In this document: positions 1 to 12,312 of the stretch, piece by piece
Layout: each line of letters begins with the position of its first letter
How positions within the stretch are numbered: the stretch's first letter is position 1
Source: Diphasiastrum complanatum
Taxonomy: Eukaryota; Streptophyta; Lycopodiopsida; Lycopodiales; Lycopodiaceae
DNA: 64,000 nucleotides
Assembly (NCBI GenBank): GCA_029204225.1
Contig: CM055101.1
Location: 34,973,683 to 35,037,682 of the forward strand
Reading direction: 5' to 3'
The notes under the pieces: model-generated
What the model saw: only the letters and a program-made list of their open reading frames with translations
The model's database searches: none
Told to the model about the DNA's origin: nothing
Made by a program: the position numbers and the translations under genes

Positions 1-442
1 TTCAAGATAAGCAGCAACAGATTACCCCTCTGGACCGGCCAATAGCATCCTAGGCCGACCCAAAAGGATTCCAATCAGCATCAGATCTTTATGAAGAACA
101 GCATCTCAGGTCCTGCATACAAGGCTTGATAATATTGTAATACAATCAGATCACAATTAGTAGCTTAGTTCATTTTCAATCATCATTTAAAGTTCCAGTG
201 CCTTATCCATTGGGCTATGGAGTCTAGTCACAAATCATAGGACAAATCATCGTAGGGATTCAAATTTTCTCATATCATATGGAGTTCAGAAGCGCCAGGT
301 GCTAAATTTGCAAAACCAACATGAATGCTGGTTACCTCACGTTGTGGAATTACTGCCTAGTAAAGTAGTGAGTTATACTACTGGTCAGATTCAGGGTTAG
401 TCTATTTCTTTCGACCTCTTAAAGACGAGATAAACTTCTAGG
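1..442. other. No recognisable gene
   Basis: No open frame or family motif was recognised. The stretch lies downstream of the minus-strand gypsy gag remnant, so it is probably decayed element sequence; that is inference from position only. Confidence 0.3.
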
Positions 443-1950
443 TCAAGACTTTTGTTTCGCTCTTGGCTTCCATTCCCAATCATCTTCAAGCCGAGTGCTA
501 GAGTTCAACGTTTCAAACCTAGAGTCTCCAAGTTTCACACACTGGGTTTGATGTCCTTGAGAATGGAAATAATCCACTCCTAATTTCACATTTGGTCCCA
601 AGCTTGACTCAACTAGGAACTGATCGTTTCTAGATTGGTTGTGGCTATTATAGAATGTGGATATACGAGTATCAATCAGAGCATTTTCGTATTTGGATGC
701 AATTTCAATTGCATAATCCAAACTAGTCGGATGCTTCTGTCTCACATGGACTTGCATCTCTGTTTACAATCCACTTATGAAACATTCCAATATCAATTCA
801 ATTGGAAGCGCATAGATAGATATATGCTTTTGCACAAACCAATTAAATCTATGAGAATATCTCCCCACAGACTCGTCTTCACATTGTTTGATAGTTACCA
901 AATGGTAACAAGCAATCGTTATATTCATCCTGGGTGAAAACTCATCCAAGAATGCTTTTACTAGGGTGTCCCACGAGTCCAAATAATGATTTTCAAAATA
1001 TTGTCATAACAATTTCTAGCATGACCAGTCAAGTATAATGGAAATAAGACCTTCCATTCACTGGGCTGTGAAAAACCATCTAGGAAAGAGAGGTTCACAA
1101 ATTTTCGTATAAAGATATCAGTTTTATCACCTCTCTCTCCATCATAATGATCAATGTTCAAGAGATAAACAGGCTTTGGTCTAACACAGAGGGAGTCGCC
1201 ATCAACTAATGAAAGTTGCACAATATTACGATCAGATTTAGCTCTTGATTTTTCAGTATCGCAATCCAACTCATCAAAGTTGAGAACACTTTCAGCCTGA
1301 TCAAGACGTACATTAGGAGATCGATGGCCCAGTTCTGACACATCTTCGCCAAGCTTTTGATCGTCCATTTCAGGACTTTGGGTAGAACTGTCCACCATTT
1401 CAATATCAGTGCCAACACTCACCTCATGAGTATTAGGCTTTTCATGGTCATAGTTTAGCACACAACCAATTCCTGCTAGGGTTTCATCAACTCCAAGAAT
1501 TGGATTTTGAATCACAATTGGACTATGGTTAATAGTCACAAAATAATTGATTTGTAATGTCGTGTTTTCTTTAACTTCATAAGTGAAGTCTCCCCCGTGT
1601 TCTACACAGATCGGATCACATTGATTTGAATTATCTGTGTTTGGATCGGTGTGAAAGGGTGATATTTCAAAATATTTTTGGCTCAAATTTTCAAGAAAGT
1701 TGCACACCACTAAATCCCATTCTTCTTCATGAAGAAGTGGTAGATTTTTTGTGGATTCCTCTAATAACTCTGATTCATTAATTGAATCATTAAGTTTTAC
1801 ACAATCATTGGAAATTTCACCTATGGGCGATTCCCCAAGAAATAAATGTCTATACAGATTTTCTATGGCCTGAGAATCATTCTCATCATAGAATAAAAAT
1901 CCTCGTCGCATTAGGCGCGCAGGAATCATGATTATAATTTTTTCAATCAA
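443..1950 (-). pseudogene. Ty3/gypsy gag remnant (frameshifted)
   Basis: Three overlapping minus-strand frames (961-1950, 764-982, 443-757) together read as a retrotransposon gag capsid. The long N-terminal frame is acidic and ends in the capsid start: a YDGERGDKTDIFIRKF stretch followed by LFPLYLTGHARNCYDN. The next frame carries the usual W-x2-L-x3-F-x2-E-F-SP block with a later ESVGRYSHRF block. The third carries the P-T-S-L-D-YAIEIASKYE end of the capsid. At least two frameshifts separate them, so no intact Gag is made. Gag coats element RNA in virus-like particles. Pol, which should follow to the left, is not visible before the window edge. Plant Ty3 gag is assigned by motif order, not by a search. 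Confidence 0.7.
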
Positions 1951-4397
1951 TCACTTTTTTTTTTAAAGGAACCTCCAACACGTCCAGTATTGGTCTAGTT
2001 CTCAGTACAACGCCCATTGACCCTACTTGCACAAACCACTCTCCAAACAAACCTCACAATTTTCGGTGCTCAAGCCTTATCCAAAAAGACCTCAAGAGTC
2101 ACTCATAAAATTGATACAACAGAGGCTCCGATTGCCGAAAGGCTTCAAACCTTCACAGACAATTTGGATCAAATGAGCTTTTGACTGTGCAAGTTAATGG
2201 TCGATTCAACAGAACCGTTTGAAAACACTTTCAAACAACAAACAAGAATTCGAAAGGAGCTCATGCTCCTCCCGGCAGACGCACCACTGAAGGATTATAA
2301 AACCCCCACATAGATTGCCAATCTAGGGAAATGTTAACGGAAGTCGTTCTATACCACAATTACAGCTCAAGCTCCATTGGGTATGGAGTCGAAAATAAGG
2401 CCTGTCATGATCACCGACACTTTCAATGGCAATCGATAAGGCAAATTCCTTACGGTCAATAGGTAATTTTTAGATAGCCTATGGAACTTTGAAATGGTCA
2501 AGAACCATCCCGCTATAGAAAGCCATGACTTTCGGAAAGCTAAATGGGCTATTAGGATTTCCCTCAATCAGTAGGCTTTGACCTCGTTTATTAGAAGTTC
2601 TTAATAGCCGAAGCAAGTATTTACAAAGTTCATCAACGATTAGAAAGCAGTGTAGATAAAACAAGAAGCAGCAATCCTTTTGTTTTAACGTGTATACTTA
2701 TAAACAAAGCCTCAAATTTTAATCGGTGAGACAGTTAGCAAATGACATATAGGTTTAGTGTTTCCACTAATACAGTTGGACTGGCTTTGTAAATGTCAAG
2801 TGTTCAGTTACCAAACAAATTCCAAACCTCTGCAATTCACAAAGTGCTAACAAAAGAAACCCAATCGAGATAACAAAAAAATCGCAATTGATAATAACCT
2901 GAACCGTTTAGCCAAATCCACGTACCCTAGCACTAAGTTTTTCACCTAATTGTTACAAATTTAAATTAAAGGTAATGCTCAGGGTTATAGGTAGAAAGCC
3001 AAAGCCACGAGTGGAAAACGGACAGGGAGCGAGCAAGAGAGCGAGGCAGGAGCAGGGTTGCTGGCCAAGATAGGATCCGCAGGCAGGAGCAAGGTCGCAA
3101 GACAGGAGGAGAAGAAGGTCCGTTGGAGCAGGGTCGAGGTTAGAAGGCAGCCACGGGCAGTGAAACGCGAGCAGGTGGAGGGAGAGCGGGACTGTGAGCC
3201 GTTAGGATGAAGATGGAGCGAGCCACCAGATAGATCAGATCAGATAACCTTTGATCACAAGTAGAGGGTTGGAGCCGTAGGCAGGGTCACTCAGAAGGAG
3301 CGTGAATAAGCAGGCAAGGAGCAGATCCGGACAGAGCAAGGCTGCGTGGATCACAAGAGGAAGAGTGATCAGACACAGGCAACGAGCAAGCATAAAGAAG
3401 GGGCACAGAACAGAGGGTGAGGATCACAATCGCAAGTAAGGAGGATATCAGATGAGGAACAATGGATTAATCTTCTACTCTCAAATTCTTGCCAACAAAA
3501 TAGCAGGGTCTTCAACACTTCCAAAGCCTGCAAGCAAATGTATTAGAAGCCTTCCAAATGCTCACAGCCTGCAACCAAGTGTTAGAGGCAGTAAAAGGGA
3601 ATACAAGATGCAGTTCCCACAATTCAAAACTTGCAGCAACAAAGTTAGAAAGAACAATTTACAGATCCACACGAGTGGTAACACAATGCTAATGATCAAT
3701 AGCAGTGAATGAATCAGACAGCAGAATGGAAATGGGTGAGAGTGGAAGGCACCAGGCTACAGCCTCTTCTCCTTTCCTCCTCTTCTCCACACACTCCTTG
3801 CACAAACTCTCTCTTTCTTTTTCTCTCTCTCCAAGAAGATGACAATCAGAATGCTACGTAGAGGTGGCCCCTTCTAATGCTAGAGAGGGCTGAGGCCCAA
3901 AAAAGTGCACCTCTTCATGAATGGGCACCAATAGGGGCTTTTTGGTAGTTGGGCCCAAACTTAAGGGCTGAGCCCCAAGTTTGGTTTTAAATTACTAAAG
4001 TGGCCTACAGTGAATAAAACCGTCATTTAACTAATTTTTAAGACGAACTGGCACCTCCTAGCCCTGACAAACCCGAGAACTAGGGGCATAGGTTTTTTTA
4101 GATAAATTTAAGTCCAGCGTAAATTAGTAAATAAACAGAGTTTCAATGAAAGTGCAACCGGCCATAATGGGCCATTTACGCATCGTTTTTTAACAGTTTC
4201 GCATTGGCATAATAGCGCGCGGTGATGATTTTCCGTCAAAAATAGCTTGAAAAAGAGGTCTTTTTCCCCGCAAACAATGGTAGTGTTTTGTTTTTCAAGT
4301 AGAGATTGTAGAATCTACTTGTTTTCCATCAAAAAAATTGTCAATGGTGGAAATGTGATGTCAAGAGTGGAAGATTTGTAAACTTGAAAAAGCACCT
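1951..4397. other. Noncoding, probable retroelement leader/LTR debris
   Basis: No coding region could be supported. Positions 3000-3430 are unusually purine- and G-rich on the plus strand, with repeated GCAGGAGCAGGGTCG-like words. Positions 3760-3830 are pyrimidine-rich. Such composition is common in LTRs or leaders of plant gypsy elements, and the stretch lies upstream of the gypsy gag at 443-1950. The link to that element is inference; no LTR pair was found. Confidence 0.3.
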
Positions 4398-4846
4398 TTG
4401 GATCAACACCTTATTCAATTCATTGATGGTTTGGAGTCAAGTCGAGTGGAGGAGCAAGCTCAAGACCCGAGGACTCCAAGAAGAACCCTGAGTATCAAGA
4501 TGGAGCCATCAAGGCTCAATCATATGGATCAAACAAGGCAAGTTGTCTTTGACAACATTATTTATGCACTTAATAGTCTAATTGGTATTTTTTCAAGTGC
4601 ACAAAAAGCCTTGGGATCCATGGCTTGGCATGATGTATAGTTTTTGAAGTGTGCTACATATATATAGACACATTTGTGGAACATCTATTAAGGGATCCTT
4701 TAAGAAGTGGTGAAAGATCCTTTATGGACATTTTTCTATTGGAGTCTCAAAAGTTCCTTGTTTGTAGCTGGATTTTTTAGACACTTCTAAAATCATTCAT
4801 TCATCTAGCAAGAGAGTTGTAAAAATATCAAGCTAAATTTGAGGAG
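4398..4846 (+). pseudogene. Copia remnant ending in a polypurine tract
   Basis: A short 80-codon frame (4398-4640) contains EEQAQDPRTPRRT and EPSRLNH. These resemble the integrase-RT linker of the complete copia element in this window, which has a similar DARTPRTPRRS stretch. About 200 bp later comes TTTGAGGAG immediately before an LTR-like TGTGAAGATTTGCC, matching the polypurine tract and LTR start of that same family. I read it as a plus-strand element that lost reverse transcriptase and RNase H by internal deletion. The linker match is weak; the polypurine/LTR match is better. Confidence 0.4.
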
Positions 4847-5131
4847 TGTGAAGATTTGCCAAAAATTGGCAAATCTACCTTTATCAAAAACCATGTAGTC
4901 TAACGTAAATTTTGTACATAAGTGGATTTCACACATGTGAGTCCAAGATGCCACGTGGAAATCCACTCCTAATGTATGTTAGGTCAAAGTTATAGGGTTG
5001 GTCATGTCATTTTGGTAGTGATTCCTAGTTTATAGGACCTAAATCCTATATTTAAGGTGAAAAATTGACCAACTAGCTATCTATCAAGCATGACTCTAAG
5101 AAATAGAATAGGGTTTCATTTTAGAAAAAAA
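4847..5131 (+). repeat. Copia LTR fragment (family of the 19-25 kb element)
   Basis: Starting at TGTGAAGATTTGCC, this stretch aligns by eye with the minus-strand reading of the LTR at 24374-25064. Shared blocks include TTGGCAAATCTA, TTTTGGTAGTGATTCCTA, CAAGCATGACTCT and a TAGGGTTT(T/C)A block in the same order. It stops near 5131, where a different copia LTR begins, so the second element truncated it by insertion or recombination. Confidence 0.6.
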
Positions 5132-5922
5132 TGTCAAAAAAGGTGAACTCCAGCAACTTTGCCTCAACACGAATACGAAGCGCAGGTCGAATGAGAACAA
5201 TTCGTGATAGTCAACGTCCCCTGACTCGAAGGACGAATGATTCGCGAATCGTAAACATACCTCCAGGACCACAAACCACAAAAAGGGGCACAAAACGAAA
5301 AGAAACAAAAGAAACAAAAAGAACGAAGGCAAACGAAGGAAACAAAACAAACGAAGGAGAATCTTTCGCGCTGCCAGATGACAGCTCAACGGGCTTGGAG
5401 TCGTAGACTTCACGCGCGGCCGAAATGAATAGCAACGATGGAGAATAACTGATTGGTTGATTAGCATTAACTAGTCTTGTAATTCTCTATTTAGTTATCT
5501 TGGAAACTCCACACAGTGGAGATAAAAACCAGATCAAAAAGATAGAAGAGACAGAATTTCGGTAAGAGAGAGAGAGAGACGTAGCGAGTAGAGCAGAAGA
5601 AAAATACTAGAAATGAAAGAGCTGTACATGAAAGTCTACCAACGAGCAGAACATAGCAAAAGAGCAGAGTGTCATTCTGCCAACGAACGAGACACTGACG
5701 ATCTCGCTCTAAAAATAAACTCATAATACAGTCACTCTATTTTCGTGCATCTCCTTGTCTTGCATCGTTTGTCTTTATTGCTAGAATAGAATTTGTTCTA
5801 TGATGTGCAGTCACGTGTTTAGGTTCCTGTGAAGCTTCCATGGAAAAGAAAATACAAGAACACAAAATTGTTCGTGAATACAAAAACAAAAATGAAATCG
5901 AAAAAGAAACAGATTTGCGACA
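5132..5922 (+). mobile_element. 5' LTR of truncated copia element
   Basis: The right edge is set by the primer-binding site at 5923 and ends in CA. The left edge is placed at the TG of TGTCAAAAAAGGTGAAC just after the older LTR fragment. That gives 791 bp, a normal copia LTR length. It contains an AAACGAAAAGAAAC-rich block and GAGAGAGAGAGA near 5565. A related LTR in the opposite orientation lies around 47.2-47.8 kb. No matching 3' LTR of this copy remains, because the element is cut off near 8590. Confidence 0.65.
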
Positions 5923-5934
5923 TGGTATCAGAGC
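5923..5934 (+). promoter_or_regulatory. Copia primer-binding site (initiator tRNA-Met)
   Basis: TGGTATCAGAGC immediately follows the LTR end CA. This is the usual Ty1/copia minus-strand primer site, complementary to the initiator tRNA-Met. It fixes both the LTR boundary and the plus orientation. Confidence 0.85.
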
Positions 5935-6029
5935 CCACAGGTTGTCACTACTGATATCTAAGCAGTGATTTACTAGACAACACAATATGACTACAACAAT
6001 TCAGACAAGAGTAGCAATCAATCTCGATG

Positions 6030-8588
6030 CAGAATCTGAAAATTCAAAATCAAAACACTTCTGAAGGGCGAAGGCATCTGATCGGTGACTGAATTCTCAG
6101 AGGTGCAGCCTCCAGAGGGAGATCCGAAGAGAGCTGAATGGATCAAAAAAGATGAGCGCGCAATGGCGATCATCGTTTCATCCATAAATGAAGATCTACT
6201 CATGTAGATTGAAGACTATGAAAGCAACCATGCAGCGTGGGAAAGATTGAAACAGAAGTATGAAGTGAGGATTGCAGCTTCAATCATGCATCTTAATAAT
6301 CAGTTGCAATCCATACGATGGGACGACAACCAGTTAGATACACGTTGAGTAGATTAGAACGATCTTCGCTCAACTCGTCGCATCAGGATAGGAGCATCAG
6401 TTCCCAGCACCATAGCAACTGATGTACTTCATGAAATCTCTATCGACGTCCTATCAGCCACTGAGAATGCTCATACTGAGTCTGCCAGACATGACATTCG
6501 ACAAAGCAGTCAGTCTTGTCGCTGATGAGAGACAAAGAAAAGGAAAGCAGTGATCAAGAAAAGGCTCTCTTCATGAGAGGAAAGAAAAAAAACAAGAACA
6601 CGCCAAGATTCAAGAAGATGAAGTTCTCGAATCAACAATCTTCTTTCTGCGATCACTGTCACAAACCATGCCATGCAGCCAACAAATGCTGGTTCAATCC
6701 AGCAATGCCTTACATGCACTTCAAGAAGAAGAGACACTCTGCATACGATTGCAGATTCAACCCAAAAGGAAAGAACAAAGCTGAAAAAGCAAATGTTGCA
6801 GAGTCATCCAAGGATGCAGAAAGAGGTGACGAAGCTTTCACGATACTTGATGAAGTTTCAACGACCTATACTGAACACGACTATGATGTAGTCATTGATT
6901 CAAGAGCAACATCACACATCACCTGCAACAAGAAGATCTTGATCGACTTTCGTGAACTCGAAAATGACAGAGCAGTGATTCTAGGTGATGGGAGTAGACA
7001 CGATGTCAAAGGCATCAGCACTCTACAACTGCGAACACTGTCAATCCAAGCAGAGCGACCAGGAGCACTCTATGTGCCCTACTCAGAAAAGATCTGCTAT
7101 CTGTCTCCAAGATGGCAGATCTTGGCATTCGAGTTTTGTTCGACGACGACACATCCCATATGATCGAGAAGACGACAAACAAGTTGCTGACGGTCGGATG
7201 CAGAGAAGGTAACCTCTACCAGGCCAAGATAATCAGCAACTATGATAGCATATTAAATGCATCAAAAAATGAAGATCAGATCTGGCATAGGAGAATGTAT
7301 CATCTGAACATGCGGAGCCTGTATGACATGAGCAAAAAGGACATCGTCACAGGTCTCAAGATTTCAAGACCTAAAACTGAGTTTTGTGAAGCCTGTTAGA
7401 AAGGCAAGAAATATCGAAATTCATTCACGCATGAGGGAAGAAGAGCCAAGGAAGTTCTTGAGCTTGTCCACTCTGATGTCTGTGGACCGATGAAGATGGA
7501 TTCGCTCTTAGGTTCGAGGTATTTTTTGACGTTCATAGATGACTACAGCCGGATGGCCACGATCTACTACTTGAAAAAGTGTTCAATTCCTTCAAGAAGT
7601 TCATGGCATTTGTAGAGCGACATACCTTGAAAAAGATACAGATCCTTATATCTAACAATGGAGGTGAATACAAAAGCAAAGAATTCTCTAAATTTTGCAA
7701 AGAACAGGGGATCGAACACCAGTTCACTCCTGTATACACACCAAAATACAATGGTATTGCAGAAAGAAAAATCAGAATGCTAGTCAAAGGAGCCAGATGC
7801 ATGATGGCACAGGTTCGATTGCTAGGTCAATTCTGGACTGAGGCAATAGCTGCAGCAGTACACCTGCAGAACAGATCCACAATGACACCACTGGAAGATA
7901 AGATGCCATACAAAATGTGGACAAGAACAAAGTTTGATTTGTCATTCGTATGAGTGTTTGGATGTGCAGCTTACAAGCACATTCCAAAAGAAAAAAGAAA
8001 CAAGCTTGATGACAAATCAGAGCAAACAATCATGGTCGGCTATTCGAACGGAACACAAGTGTACAGACTGTATGATCCAACCACAAAGAAGGTTGTTTCG
8101 AACAGAGATGTGAAGTTCGATGAGTCCACATTCCATGGACTGAAAGATGAAAGAAGCCATGAGATCTTCACACTGTTGCCTATTCAAGAGGGAGATCGAG
8201 GACAAACATCAAATCAGAATGCAGAGCCACAGACTCCAGAGCAGCAGGTAGTAGAGGATCGACCCCATGAACAAGAAACGTTCGAGCAGCGACGAAGCGA
8301 ACCTCGAAGGTCAACGAGACAAAGAAGACCTCTAGACCGTTACTCTGATAGTCTTCAGTGGAGCGAAGACACACAATTTGAGTACTACAGCTTCACTAAA
8401 GAGCCCACAACATATCAAGAAGCTATCTAGAGTCCAAAGGGAGAATTCTGGAAGGAGGCAATGTCAGAGGAGATCGAGTCGATGAGGCGAAACGAGGCAT
8501 GGACATTAGAGCCACTACTAGAAAACAGGAAAATAGTCGACTGCAAGTGGGCATACAAGAAAAAGATGAAGGAGTTCAGATCTTGACC
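6030..8588 (+). pseudogene. Copia gag-pol, broken and truncated in reverse transcriptase
   Basis: Gag starts near 6070 (EWIKKDERAMAII, then WERLKQKYEV) with several stops. Positions 6516-7163 encode a CCHC zinc knuckle (CDHCHKPCHAANKC) and a degenerate second one, then the protease site as DSRATSH, where Arg replaces the Gly normally found in DSGA. GAG-pre-integrase (WHRRMYHLNMRSL) and integrase follow at 7250-7950, including NNGGEYKSKEF, then FGCAAYKHIPKEKRNKLD and a linker. Reverse transcriptase begins at 8505 (VDCKWAYKKKMK) and stops matching at about 8588. Multiple stops and frame changes, plus the lost polymerase, make it inactive. The same family recurs on the minus strand at 44.5-45.3 kb. 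Confidence 0.85.
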
Positions 8589-9004
8589 ATGCAAAGGGAG
8601 TTGAGAAGGATTCATTTTCTTCCATTTTCAAATAAATTTCCAAGTTGTGGAGATCTTCAATGGCAAGATGGCAATGGGAATTTATGCATGGTGTATTAAT
8701 GCAATATGGTGAAACTAAGAAAGTACCCATGTACTATGAATGATTTCACATGTGTTTTTTATAGTTCTCTAGAGATATCAGAGGAAGAATCATGGTGGAA
8801 TTCACATATTAATTTTGTGGTTGATGCTTTATCTATTTCATCATGTAAGAGTGGCCTAGATGGTGATGGAACATTCAATTTGGAAATCATTCACTATGAC
8901 AATTCTGTTACACTTCATTTTGTCTCTAATATGACTTTAGAGAGGAGAAATATCCTTAAGAGAAAGACAATACTTGTGAGAGAGAGAAAGTACCAACTTT
9001 GTAT
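8589..9004 (+). other. Unidentified sequence after the copia truncation point
   Basis: Homology to copia stops abruptly at about 8588. A 100-codon plus-strand frame (8706-9008) and a short reading WQWEFMHGVLMQYGE at about 8660 look mildly protein-like, but I recognise no family. It may belong to whatever element or deletion truncated the copia copy. Confidence 0.25.
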
Positions 9005-9154
9005 TTAAGAAGGGGTTAGAATTTTAAACACAATTTGGTAATGCTAGTGTGAGAGCTACCAAGACTAGTCTAACTAGAATTTAGTCACATGAATATTTTA
9101 TTACAAACTAGAAACACAAAAAACATCCAAGATAGATTTTGACAATTTTTCACA
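9005..9154 (-). repeat. Copia LTR end with polypurine tract, minus orientation
   Basis: The plus-strand reading ACAATTTTTCACA followed by CTCCTCAAAAA is the reverse complement of TTTTTGAGGAG|TGTGAAAAATTGT. That is the polypurine tract and first bases of a copia LTR related to the 19-25 kb family. The LTR therefore extends leftwards from 9154; its far end was not found. Confidence 0.5.
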
Positions 9155-9904
9155 CTCCTCAAAAACTAGCTTGGTAAGATCAAGGATTTTGTGAAACCTT
9201 TTGCACCCTCACCATATCCATGATAAGATTTCTTTGGTAGAAGTCATTTTCCAACATCTTTAAAGAGCATTCCACCAATTTGCCACTATATCTATGCTTG
9301 ATGATGATCTTTGATTTGAAAGTACCATTTGCATGAATATGGCTGCACCATGATTAAAATCAAAGGCTTCCATGCCTCATAAAGATCACAGAGATCAAGA
9401 TCATGAATTGTAAGAAACAATGTGGCTATGACCTCAAAATAATGACTAGATCTCAAATAGATGACATTGGCAAGCCTCTTCTTGAATTTTTTGGTCAAAC
9501 TAGCAAGATATGATCAAACCAAATGTGTTTACACAGGTCTAGGTGCCCTACCTAACCCTCTTCAAAATCTCATAACTTTTGATTGGCTCCACCAAATGGA
9601 TTGAAACAAATTTCTACAAAAACTAGACAGCACTAGCTTTTAGACAAGCTATCGAGCACAAATTTGGATCTAACTTGGAAGAGAACTTTCCAAATGAGCT
9701 TGGCTATACTTCACATGTGCTTGCACACTGAATTCCATGCAGTACTGAAAATGATTCAATCATTATGATAATGAACCCTCTTGATCCAAATTTCCTTGAG
9801 ATAACATGGGAGATGCAATCAACACACTCTAGATCTAGATTTTCATAAAAAATTTGAACTATGGATGATAGATGCATCAAAATTTTAGGTAGGATCTGAT
9901 ACCA
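9155..9904 (-). mobile_element. Deleted copia internal region with primer-binding site
   Basis: Only about 750 bp separates the polypurine tract (9155) from a primer-binding site read on the minus strand (GATCTGATACCA, 9893-9904). No gag or pol motifs are readable between them. This fits an element that lost almost all coding sequence, or two unrelated element ends brought together by deletion. I could not match the LTR on the left to the one on the right, so the second reading is open. Confidence 0.4.
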
Positions 9905-10600
9905 TGTGAAAATTCACGTGTGGGATTGCGCTAAAGTGTGAAATTGATCTCCTAAGCAAGGTTTTTTTACTATAGATCTTCTATTGATTGAAATCCAAGA
10001 CCAATTGATGAAATCTAAGGCAAAGAGGCAAAGTTGCATGCATACATTCATAACCAAAGTAGTTTCACATGTGGGAAATGTACATCATGAAAATTCTGAG
10101 GCAAATTAAGCTCCTCTCCTCAGGTAGAGAGAGAATAGATCAATTTTACCTTGGGTAGAGAGAATAAAATACACACAAAAGTTGATTGCTCTCAAAATGA
10201 CTCAAAAACTCAATTACATAATGATAAAGAGAGTACATATAAAACTCATGGAGATCCATGCTTACATCCTATTGGACCCCTAATCCTAGTCTCTCTAATC
10301 CTATTGGATGAGTGATGCATCCATCTTGTAATTCTAGAGGACCCCTCATAAGAATTTCTCAATTGTGATTGGACCCTTTGACCTTTGCCAACAATTTGAC
10401 TTCATCACTCATCAAACTACATCTACACATGTGTCACAAGCCTAACTACCTTGAGTTTGCATCACAATCTACTTTTGGCCAAATTGAGGCTTTACATGTG
10501 GAATTGACCATTTTGACCTCTATGCCAATTTTGGCCCTATCCAAGTTCTACACCAAGGTGCTTGTAACAAAATCTTTATGATTCCCCTAAAGTCAACATG
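9905..10600 (-). repeat. Copia LTR, minus orientation, family of the 54 kb LTR
   Basis: The LTR starts TGTGAAAATTCAC directly after the primer-binding site, as does TGTGTAATTTTCAC at 54263. Both continue with a 'gatctcctaag' block, a 'caggtagagag' block and TCCTATTGGACC-type blocks. The right end is not resolved; 10600 is an estimate. Frames within it are not considered coding. Confidence 0.5.
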
Positions 10601-11421
10601 ACTAAACTATATTTATTTTTTCTACACATGAAAACATGCTCCATGTTTACTGATTCCTTGCTCTAGAGAATTGATTGGCTATGTTCTTTACTTTTGTCTT
10701 CTTGTTTACAAATGTTTTCTACCTGTTACCAAACTTCTTGGGTGTTTTCTTGAATGTTAACATTTTGTTCGATGCCCATCTTAGGCAAAAGGGAAGTAAC
10801 AATGTTTCTAAGTTTCTCGCCTGTCAGAGAACACTCAGATAGGTCGCTCTTGCACTGAAAGCACATGCATACACATCCAATCATGCATGCCGTTGCATTC
10901 AACCAAGAAATCGGCATATAAATTAGTTGAACGAGCATGAAGATCCTACTTTAATGCTACAAATCAAAATGGATAGATCTTAACAATCTAAACTAAGCTA
11001 CCATACATTCCACAAACAAGAAACAAGAAACTAAAGATTAAATAGCATTTTGAAAGTCCAAGGATCAAGAAACACTCATTTCTTGATTCTTGGACAGACC
11101 AAGAATGTCAAGAACTTGATTGTAAGGGGATATGCAAGATTTACATGACAAATCCAGACTATTTAGTTTAATTGAATGCTGAAACCTACATCAATCTATG
11201 AAAGCAAGAAAACTAGTCCTCTCTAAGTTCCACAACCACACACAAAGGAGATGGAGGGGCAAGATCATTAAAGTATCACTCAAGAAATAAGAATGATCAA
11301 GGAGATCAAGAAAGAGGAAGATAGTCTATTCCGCTGTGCACAATAAGTTTTCTTTCTTGTCGTTCAAATTTCTTTTATTCGAATCGTATTCGACCTATCT
11401 TTCACATACTTCTTTCCAACA
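10601..11421 (-). repeat. LTR-like remnant related to the 43.7-44.2 kb gypsy LTR
   Basis: Positions 11020-11330 align by eye with 43726-44000 in the same orientation. Shared blocks are ACAAGAAACAAG, AAGA(A)ACTCATTTCTTGAT, TATGCAAGAT and CTATTTAGTTTA. The 43.7 kb copy adjoins a gypsy primer-binding site, so this is probably an old LTR of the same gypsy family. Part of the stretch (10601-11000) shows nothing recognisable. Confidence 0.45.
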
Positions 11422-11433
11422 TGGTATCAGAGC
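11422..11433 (+). promoter_or_regulatory. Copia-type primer-binding site
   Basis: TGGTATCAGAGC preceded by CA matches the initiator tRNA-Met primer site of copia elements. It is followed by a leader with several more (G)ATATCAGA-like words (11450-11610). A possible gag start lies at 11712 (ATG, MDSQRACSTIDPPK), cut off by other sequence after about 11810. Confidence 0.55.
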
Positions 11434-11789
11434 ATTCCATTCTTATATCAGAGTTTCTATCATAGTATCAATGCTAGATCACTATTTCCTTTATCTGAAC
11501 CACCACGGTATCAGATCTGTGATCTCTATCAAGGCATAATGCTATTTTGATATCAGAGCGAAAGCTCTAATACTTGATATCTTTCGCGATATCAAATTGA
11601 TATCACATTCTTCAGTTTCATTCATCCTTTTAGTATCAAAGAATTGTTTTCCTTTTGTTGACATTACTACATCTTAGCATCATCGATACAATTGACAAAC
11701 TCAGTTCCAGATGGATTCTCAAAGAGCTTGTTCCACTATCGATCCACCAAAGATCCTCCTCCATGAATATGATGATGCACAAGTGGATG

Positions 11790-12312
11790 CCATGAGTGAC
11801 TCCTCTTCATGAGTGTCTCCCTTTCGATTGCTAAATCTCACTTGCTTCTCTTCTTGCTTTTCTTCATCACTTTTTCTCTTGTAGCATTCCTAGGCATAAT
11901 GCGTCTTCTTGCCGCAATGATAGTATTTGACATTGCTTTTGTCCTTTTTGAGCTTGCTCTTGATTGAGGATGATGTGGAGGCCAAATTTCCACCTTCCTT
12001 AGGCTACTCCTTGATGGTATTTCTTGTTTTACCTTTGTCTTTACCTCTTGTGAACATAGCTTTGTCACCTTCATCATGAAATTGCAAGCTTCCAAACTTG
12101 TGAAGCACGTAGTCTTTTCTATTATCCTCAGCCACAAGGACTCTCTGCAAGTCATCAATGAATATGAGCTTTTCCAATATAGCATAAGATTGAAACAAAT
12201 GTGAAAAATCATAAATCAATCCATTCATATTTGGATAAGTGCTGAAAGTTAAAGAATAAGTTTTTGACTTTCTTTCTTGTTTTGAGGACAAAACCTGTTT
12301 AAGGGGAGACAA
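11790..12312 (-). pseudogene. Copia gag C-terminal fragment with zinc knuckle
   Basis: Two minus-strand frames carry the end of a copia Gag. The first has LQRVLVAEDNRKD and DEGDKAMFTRGKDKGK (12004-12312). The second ends in a CCHC-like knuckle YHCGKKTHYA-x-EC at about 11900, with the first Cys replaced by Tyr and a stop inside, then EEKQVRFSNRKGD. The order matches the N-terminal part of a copia polyprotein. No protease or integrase follows to the left, so it is an isolated fragment. Confidence 0.6.

Noticed and set aside
5096-5985. Several overlapping frames on both strands within 5.1-6.0 kb
   Set aside because: They lie in the copia LTR and leader, with repeat-driven composition and no motifs.
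8155-9904. A complete small LTR element between 9.0 and 10.6 kb
   Set aside because: The polypurine tract and primer-binding site are in place, but the left and right LTR sequences do not match each other by eye.
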